Source: Chrysochromulina tobinii (lineage: Eukaryota; Haptophyta; Prymnesiales; Chrysochromulinaceae). From it: a stretch of DNA of 18,248 nucleotides. The stretch covers positions 1 to 18,248 of the forward strand of contig JWZX01003058.1 of assembly GCA_001275005.1 (NCBI GenBank). Direction: 5' to 3'. Positions 17,096 through 18,248 of the stretch are shown one piece after another (the stretch's first letter is position 1; the number at the start of each line of letters is the position of its first letter). Under the pieces are notes generated by a model that did not search any database, was not told the DNA's origin, and worked only from the letters and a program-made list of their open reading frames with translations. The translations under genes and the position numbers were made by a program.

Positions 17096-18248
17096 ATGGC
17101 CAGTATCGATCACACCGAGCTGAGCTACCGCGCAGCGCTGCTTCTCTCTCGCTGGTCGCGGCGCTCGCGCCAGGCTCAGCTCTATCAGCACGCGTCGCTC
17201 CTCGGCCGTGAGATCCGGCTGCGGGCGGCCATCCGAGGGCTGCGCAGCTGGCGGAGCTGGCGCCTCTCCCGCTGGCACAAGCGCATGAGCGCCGAGCTCC
17301 ACCGGTGGTCATCGCTCATGCGCCTGGTGCTTCTCGCGTGGCGCGGCTGGCACGCTCTGCACGTGACGGCGCAGGAGCGGCGCGCACACGCCCTGCAGGC
17401 CCGTGCCGACCGGCTGTGTGCATGGTGCCTCGGCGGTTGGTGCTGCTACGTGGCAATGCGTGGGCGCGCGCGCCACTCGCTCCTCCACTTCGCCACGACG
17501 CTCGAGCGGCGCTGCCTGGCTCGGGTGGGCCGCGTGGATGGCGGAGCGCCTGCGCAAGCGCCCGTCGAAGACGCGCATGGCGCAGGCGGCAATGGTGCAG
17601 GTCCGTCGCACGACCTGGCGGCGATGGGTGGCGGCGGCCGAGCGGCATGGCGCCAACCTACTCCAGCAGTGCGCCGCACAGCGGCTCGCAGTCGATCACG
17701 CCCTCGAGGCGGCCCTCTGCAAGTGGAGCGCGGCGCGCACGGGCGCGGTCCATCGCTCACTGCTCAGCCGGCGAGCGTACATCTTTATGGCTGCGCGGCT
17801 CGAGGCTCGCATCTTCGACGCGTGGAGCGGCCTGCGGCGCCAGCGACTGCTGCTCGTGGCGCTCGCACCGCGCGCGCGCGCGCGGCTCGAAGTGGCGCGC
17901 CTCCGCCATGGCGTGGACGCGTGGCGACAGGCCGCAGCGCTATGCGTGAGTGCGTCGGCGCTGTGTGCATCGCGTCGGCTGGCCGTCGAGGCGGCGGCAG
18001 CCCGCGCGGGTGCGCGCGCCTTCCTCGTGAGCCTGCGCGCCCGCTCGCAGCGCGTGGCTCAGCTGCACGCGGCCGCCGAGGCCGCGAAAGCCCTCTCGAC
18101 CCGTCCGCTGTGGAATGGTTGGCGACGGGTTCACGTGGCTCGTGAAGCGGCGCGGGCGGCTGCCGTACGAGCCTCGCGCGGCTGGCGACGCTGGGCCGGG
18201 CGCGCGCGGCGCACGAGCGTGCACCGCGCACAGCATGGGCACGCCGTC
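17096..18248 (+). CDS. Sfi1-like tryptophan-repeat protein (3' end beyond window; one-base frame offset near 17525)
   Basis: From the ATG at 17096 the frame gives MASIDHTELSYRAALLLSRW and then Arg/Ala/Leu-rich helices punctuated by Trp. After CGG at 17522-17524 the Trp pattern continues in the next frame (TGG at 17526), which stays open to the window edge, so one G of the run at 17523-17525 appears surplus. Joined, 384 residues are visible. Trp or an aromatic residue falls every 33 residues: positions 144, 177, 210, 243, 276, 309 (Phe) and 342, with earlier Trp at 20, 52, 85 and 115. This is the length and spacing of Sfi1 repeats, which form a long helix that binds centrins at centrosomes, basal bodies or spindle poles. 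Each block has a form like LxxxWxxW. The original frame runs on to 18145 but loses the period, turns Gly/Pro-rich and ends in a stop. Homology is inferred from the repeat form, not from identity. Confidence 0.72.

Noticed and set aside
17305-17949. Alternative plus-strand 214-codon frame in the Sfi1-like region
   Set aside because: It lacks the 33-residue aromatic period and is rich in Arg and Ala only.
1-18248. CRISPR arrays, bacterial operons, tRNA or rRNA genes, transposase genes
   Set aside because: The direct repeats are contiguous coding or minisatellite repeats without spacers. No cloverleaf, rRNA core or transposase motif was seen, and the gene structure is eukaryotic.

Overview
This looks like nuclear DNA of a eukaryotic alga with a secondary, red-lineage plastid; a haptophyte or pelagophyte fits best, but I cannot choose between them. 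The base composition is GC-rich. Genes are broken by very short GT-AG introns: four candidates of 50, 51, 52 and 53 nt each restore a reading frame. Protein families are eukaryotic (tandem LARGE-like GT49 domains, a PAP/fibrillin protein, an Sfi1-like tryptophan-repeat protein). The fibrillin gene opens with a signal peptide followed by a phenylalanine at the likely cleavage site and a basic stretch, the form of a plastid-targeting presequence in such algae.

Layout. 1-2064 (-): 5' part of a gene for a six-pass membrane protein whose C-terminal side is at least 18 copies of a 21-residue, cysteine-containing coiled-coil repeat; it runs off the left edge. 2395-8490 (-): a 2014-residue carbohydrate-active protein in two exons, with the order GT49, GT49, polysaccharide-lyase-14-like jelly roll, third GT-A-like glycosyltransferase. 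8676-9419 (+): a SpoU/TrmH RNA methyltransferase, divergent from the glycosyltransferase across 185 bp. 9666-11499 (+): an NYN (PIN-like nuclease) protein with leucine-rich-repeat-like segments and a Gly/Lys/Arg-rich tail. 11893-13439 (-): a plastid-targeted PAP/fibrillin fused to a long Ala/Glu coiled coil. 13598-14392 (+): a secreted or targeted Ala-rich coiled-coil protein that starts head-to-head with the fibrillin gene and ends in the same short C-terminal motif. About 14934-16302 (+): a poorly resolved gene holding a duplicated peptide module. 16299-16545: a 94-95 bp tandem repeat. 17096 to the right edge (+): an Sfi1-like protein with a 33-residue Trp period.

The window is not an operon. 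The best hints of linked function are the two head-to-head coiled-coil genes (shared tail motif, 158 bp between starts) and the single-chain glycosyltransferase, which could build or modify a surface polysaccharide. Several genes (fibrillin twice, NYN tail, Sfi1-like) need one extra base skipped to stay in frame. This may be assembly error, unrecognised splicing or real decay, and it limits the exactness of those models.
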